Below, one piece after another: positions 61,162 to 64,000 of a stretch of DNA of 64,000 nucleotides. Position 1 is the stretch's first letter, and every line of letters begins with the position of its first letter. Source of the stretch: Hyphomicrobiales bacterium (GTDB lineage: Bacteria; Pseudomonadota; Alphaproteobacteria; Rhizobiales; JAJFHB01); the NCBI GenBank assembly GCA_021775755.1, contig JAJFHE010000043.1, forward strand, positions 62,001-126,000. The letters are read 5' to 3'. A program made the translations under genes and the position numbers. The notes below the pieces were generated by a model. The model saw nothing but the letters and a program-made list of their open reading frames with translations. It did no database searches and was not told where the DNA came from.

Positions 61162-61923
61162 ATGACGCTTAACGGTAAGATCGCCATCGTAACGGGTGGC
61201 ACACGCGGTATCGGCCTCGGCATTGCGGAATGTCTGGCGGATGCGGGTGCGCGGGTCGTTGCGGCAAGCCGTTCAGAGCCTGGCGAACCGTTCGGCGAGG
61301 GAATATCCTGGCAGCTCTGCAATGTCGCCGATGCGATGGACGCCGATGAACTGCTCTCCGGCGTCATGGGAGAATTCGGCCGGCTCGACATTCTCGTCAA
61401 CAATGCCGGTATCCAGATCGAAAAGACCGTCGAGGACATGAGCGACGACGACTATAATGAACTCATGGATATCAACGCGCGCGGTGTGTTTGTCATGTGC
61501 CGCGGGGCCGTGCCGCGGATGCGCAAAAGCGGTGGCGGGGCGATCATCAATATCGGCTCGGTGAGCGGCAATCAGGCGGACGCCTCCATGGCCCTCTACA
61601 ATGCGTCCAAGGCTTTCGTGCACGGGCTGACGCGCTCCGTTGCCGTCGATCACGGCGTTGACGGCATTCGCTGCAACGCCATTTCGCCGGGCTGGATCGC
61701 GACCGGCATGGTGGACGATGCGTTCGCGCTCTCGGCCAACCCGGATGCGGCGAAAACCGATGCACTGGCGCGCCACGCCGTCGGGCGCCTTGGAACACCG
61801 CGCGACATCGGAAAGCTTGCCGTGTTCCTGGTATCGGATGACGCCGCGTTCATCACCGGACAGTGTTTCGTGGCCGATGGCGGTCTGACGGCCGCCTCGC
61901 CGATCAACCCGTCATTGTTTTAA
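61162..61923 (+). CDS. Short-chain dehydrogenase/reductase (SDR)
   Basis: Classical SDR of 253 residues: the cofactor motif TGGTRGIGLG near residues 11-20, NNAGIQ, the active-site serine in NIGSVSGNQ and YNASK with Y146 and K150. The C-terminus FITGQCFVADGGLTAASP matches glucose/ribitol-dehydrogenase-like members. GGGGGAAG before the ATG at 61162 fixes the start. It is a lone gene on the plus strand. The substrate is not predictable. Confidence 0.9.
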   Translation: MTLNGKIAIVTGGTRGIGLGIAECLADAGARVVAASRSEPGEPFGEGISWQLCNVADAMDADELLSGVMGEFGRLDILVNNAGIQIEKTVEDMSDDDYNELMDINARGVFVMCRGAVPRMRKSGGGAIINIGSVSGNQADASMALYNASKAFVHGLTRSVAVDHGVDGIRCNAISPGWIATGMVDDAFALSANPDAAKTDALARHAVGRLGTPRDIGKLAVFLVSDDAAFITGQCFVADGGLTAASPINPSLF

Positions 61924-61960
61924 ACGGTATTCGACCCATTTGTTGCGGCGATAGCGGTGG

Positions 61961-62523
61961 TCAGCAAACCTTGAAGGCGAGCGCCTGCGATTTCAGAACA
62001 CTGTCGCCGCCCGGCGCGGAATCATAGATCGCGGAGGCGCCGGCCCTTAGCCGCCTGCCGGCTTCTGCAAGAGCCTTTGCCTTGGTTTCAAAGGTCTCGC
62101 CCAGATAGGAACGCGAGATTGAAAACACGACGTGGCCGCCAGGCTGTGTTACGCGCACCAGTTCGTCGAGGCCGTCGAGCGGAGCGTGGCCTTCGGTGAA
62201 CACACCGCAGGCCACGGAGGCCGCGAAACAATCATCATCGTAGTCAAGACGCTCCCCAAGCCGGGCAACCCGCAAATCGCGATAGATGTTCTTGGCAACG
62301 GCATGGCCGAGCATGCCCTCGGAGGCGTCGAAGCCGACGATATGAGTGTAGCCGAGCGCCGTCAGTATGGGCCCCAGAATGCCCGTTCCGGTGCCTGCTT
62401 CCAGCAGCGCCGCCGCGCCTACTGGACAGTGTTGGACACTGCTTGTGGTCGGCCAGACCACGGCGCAGTGTCCGCCTCGCCAGCAAACGCGAAAAACCGG
62501 TCAAGTGCTTCAGTGTGATCGAA
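61961..62523 (-). pseudogene. Broken class I SAM-dependent methyltransferase gene
   Basis: The downstream frame encodes a methyltransferase core: LLEAGTGTGILGPILTALGY (SAM motif I), HIVGFDASEGMLGHAVAKN, YDDDCFAASVACGVFTEGHA and LDELVRVTQPGGHVVFSISR. The N-terminal helical part is missing from that frame but appears in another, from 62523 (FDHTEALDRFFAFAGEADTA, then PWSGRPQAVSNTVQ), ending at a stop just before motif I. That first frame has no start codon and begins within a few bases of the CBS gene stop. One frameshift and loss of the start explain the picture; base-calling errors are an alternative. Confidence 0.6.
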
Positions 62524-62530
62524 ATATGCT

Positions 62531-62959
62531 CTAGCTTTGAATATAGTGTTCCAGCTGCTCAATGATGAACTTCTGGTCGGCGATCGTGCTTTTGACGAGG
62601 TCGCCGATGGAGATCATGCCAACCACCTGTTTCTGGTCGAGTACGGGGAGGTGGCGCACGCCGCGCTCCGTCATGACCGCCATGCATTCCGCGACCGTCT
62701 GGTCGGGCCGGGCGCAGACAACGCGGGTGTGCATGATGTCGCGCACCGGCGTTTCGAGCGACGATTTGCCCTTGAGGATGACATTTCGCGCATAGTGCCG
62801 TTCGGTGATGATGCCGGAAAGCTTGCCGTCGTCCATGACGATCAGGGAGCCGATATTCTCATCCGACATTTGCTTGATGGCATCGAACACCGTTGATCCG
62901 GCATCGATGGACGAAACGTCGTGGCCCTTGTCGTTCAGCAGCTGTTGCACTGTTGTCAT
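62531..62959 (-). CDS. Tandem CBS-domain protein
   Basis: Two CBS units make up nearly all of its 142 residues: VFDAIKQMSDENIGSLIVMD then GKLSGIITERHYARNVI, and RDIMHTRVVCARPDQTVAEC then MTERGVRHLPVLDQKQVVGM. Such freestanding CBS pairs bind adenosyl nucleotides and regulate partner enzymes. AAAGGCG precedes the ATG at 62959, and homology starts there although the frame extends further. It is unlinked to an obvious target. Confidence 0.92.
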   Translation of the reverse strand: MTTVQQLLNDKGHDVSSIDAGSTVFDAIKQMSDENIGSLIVMDDGKLSGIITERHYARNVILKGKSSLETPVRDIMHTRVVCARPDQTVAECMAVMTERGVRHLPVLDQKQVVGMISIGDLVKSTIADQKFIIEQLEHYIQS

Positions 62960-63085
62960 TGCATCGCGCCTTTCGCTTCGTGGTCGGACTATTGAAGCGT
63001 TATGGCGGAGATTTGGCAATGGCCTGAGTGTTTTGTTGATATTGGTCAAGACTTTGTGGCGCGGACAGGAGCTTAATGGTGTCTT
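62960..63085. other. Upstream region of the CBS-protein gene
   Basis: These bases and the following repeat element make a 387-base gap without a gene. This part is a plain promoter-side sequence with a short AT-rich patch (about 63025-63055); no operator or hairpin is evident. Confidence 0.3.
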
Positions 63086-63347
63086 ATACCAAGGGCGGCA
63101 ATTATTGACCCATTTCATGGGCCATTCCGGCACGCTCGACGAGGCGGGGGCCGCAGTGCGATGCGGTGTATCGGACAAGGCCCGCACCGCGGCCGACGGC
63201 CCGGATTGGCCCACCGCAGGCCGGGTGCTTTTGCCCTCCCGCAGCGTTGCGTACTGCTTACGGTACCTGTACCGCGGCGCAGTACGCACCTTGCCGGAGG
63301 GTAAAATCATCCCGGTGAAACGGGTCAATAATTGCCGCCCTTGGTAT
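63086..63347. repeat. 262-bp element with 32-bp terminal inverted repeats
   Basis: The ends 63086-63117 and 63316-63347 are inverted repeats matching at 31 of 32 positions (outermost bases ATACCAAGGGCGGCAATTAT). Inside, the right half forms a second, imperfect palindrome centred near 63267 (GGTACCTGTACC core, arms about 35 bases). There is no reading frame of interest. The right end includes the last base of the neighbouring gene's TAA. No clear target duplication is seen. It looks like a MITE or another non-autonomous intergenic repeat family, unrelated in sequence to the element at 51566-51735. Confidence 0.8.
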
Positions 63348-64000
63348 TAGTCCTCGGACTCCCCGGCCAGCAGCATCTGCAGGATTGTCGCGACATCTTC
63401 TGGTGTCACACTGACCGCGAGCGTCATGACCAGGCCGAGCGTACCATCGTCGCGTTCGGTGAATTCGGCGGTTTCAACCACCGGGTCGAAGGGCTGCAGC
63501 GCTTCGGGCATCAAAAGCTTCAGGTCGGACAGGGCGGAATTGACCTCGCTGCGCAGGCGCGAGCGGAACTGGCCGCGCACGTCGACGAGAATGCCGAGCA
63601 AACCGGAATTGCCGCTCACCGAGGTGGAGGTGACGCGGCCCTGCAGGCGTACGGCGGCGCCTTCGTCCTCGACTTCCGGCCACAGGTCGGCGCACATGCG
63701 GGCGGTCTGGTCGACGAGCTTGGTTTTCGCGGTCAGGGTTTTCTTCAACGTTACTGTGAAGCCGCTCATCACCGGCAGCATGGCGTAAACGCACTGCCAT
63801 TTCTGATAGTTGACCCGGGCGCACAGTTCAGCGCGCGGCGCGGTCGGTTCGAGCGTCACATTGGAAACCTGAACCCGGTCGCCGCAGGCATCGTGCGAGT
63901 TCGACCCGGCCATGACGGCGGGGGCGTGTTCCTGCATGGCGGTGAGATCGACATCTGCCCACAGGTCGAAAAAGGCGGCGCCTTCCTCAAATCGCGGCTT
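63347..64000 (-). CDS. Unknown protein, N-terminal part beyond the window
   Basis: The frame is open through the right edge; an internal ATG at 63937 is unlikely to be the start, since KPRFEEGAAFFDLWADVDLT precedes it in frame. The visible 217 residues are mostly polar with alternating strands and helices (RVNYQKWQCVYAMLPVMSGF, TVTLKKTLTAKTKLVDQTAR, DPVVETAEFTERDDGTLGLV) and an acidic C-terminus. No motif, signal or membrane span is visible. I do not recognise the family. Its stop codon is shared with the end of the inverted-repeat element. Confidence 0.65.
   Translation of the reverse strand, partial: KPRFEEGAAFFDLWADVDLTAMQEHAPAVMAGSNSHDACGDRVQVSNVTLEPTAPRAELCARVNYQKWQCVYAMLPVMSGFTVTLKKTLTAKTKLVDQTARMCADLWPEVEDEGAAVRLQGRVTSTSVSGNSGLLGILVDVRGQFRSRLRSEVNSALSDLKLLMPEALQPFDPVVETAEFTERDDGTLGLVMTLAVSVTPEDVATILQMLLAGESED

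Noticed and set aside
63086-63347. Coding potential inside the 262-bp repeat element (frame continuing from the CBS gene upstream)
   Set aside because: The open frame is only an N-terminal extension without homology; the CBS start at 62959 has a ribosome site and the region is palindromic.

Overview
The window comes from a GC-rich alphaproteobacterium, most likely of the order Hyphomicrobiales/Rhizobiales. The pointers are a usg gene, an Omp25-like outer-membrane beta-barrel, a ProU-type betaine transporter inside a methylamine-type catabolic cluster, and dense operons with 4-bp ATGA/GTGA overlaps. I saw no rRNA, tRNA, CRISPR array, transposase or integrase. About 50 protein genes and several broken ones are described.

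Layout. (i) 1-7423: a betaine-type catabolic block. It holds an MttB-family methyltransferase cut by the left edge and, facing it, an operon of a D-threonine-aldolase/D-serine-dehydratase-like PLP enzyme, an MDR oxidoreductase and an HpbD-like N-methylproline epimerase, plus an EamA exporter. A 1.55-kb AT-rich island (1423-2973), bounded by a 35-bp imperfect direct repeat, sits between the methyltransferase and the epimerase and has displaced the old 3' end of the epimerase gene. The island carries an HTH protein and an unlisted 28-residue hydrophobic peptide with its own structured leader and terminator. (ii) 7440-13927: an FAD enzyme, ilvD, a membrane-anchored EF-hand-like protein with a convergent membrane protein, a secreted HExxH protein and an outer-membrane protein. 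(iii) 14256-18284: a single-module NRPS (C-A-T-TE). (iv) 18294-22162: an acetolactate-synthase-like TPP enzyme, a class III aminotransferase and a small secreted protein. (v) 22166-33328: a long minus-strand operon with a divergent DeoR regulator. It encodes a ProXWV-type ABC importer, two choline-kinase-like enzymes, a dimethylglycine-dehydrogenase-like flavoenzyme, a HAD phosphatase and a class I glutamine amidotransferase. This looks like uptake, phosphorylation and oxidative breakdown of a quaternary or methylated amine.

(vi) 33340-36000: two decayed genes (benE with an in-frame TGA, and a LuxR-type remnant) beside a serine/alanine-glyoxylate aminotransferase. (vii) 36206-43427: a long coiled-coil membrane protein, an aldehyde dehydrogenase, RidA and enoyl-CoA hydratase-like genes, a LysR regulator, a luciferase-like monooxygenase and usg. 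(viii) 43676-52196: an NrtS-MCP fusion, an acyl-CoA ligase, a PhyH dioxygenase, a SnoaL-like protein, an L-2-hydroxyglutarate oxidase-like flavoprotein and a divergent lone 2-oxoglutarate dehydrogenase E1. (ix) 52280-64000: a PiT phosphate transporter, a TTC38/acyl-CoA dehydrogenase/TPP-enzyme operon, an EmrAB-type efflux pair, an SDR, a broken methyltransferase, a CBS-pair protein and a partial unknown gene.

Two unrelated long inverted-repeat elements (51566-51735 and 63086-63347) each begin at the stop codon of a minus-strand gene.

The strongest candidates for something undescribed are the mini-island with its small hydrophobic peptide gene, the kinase-bearing amine cluster, and the divergent E1 and NrtS-MCP proteins. 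All functions are read from motifs and family resemblance by eye; no database search was run.
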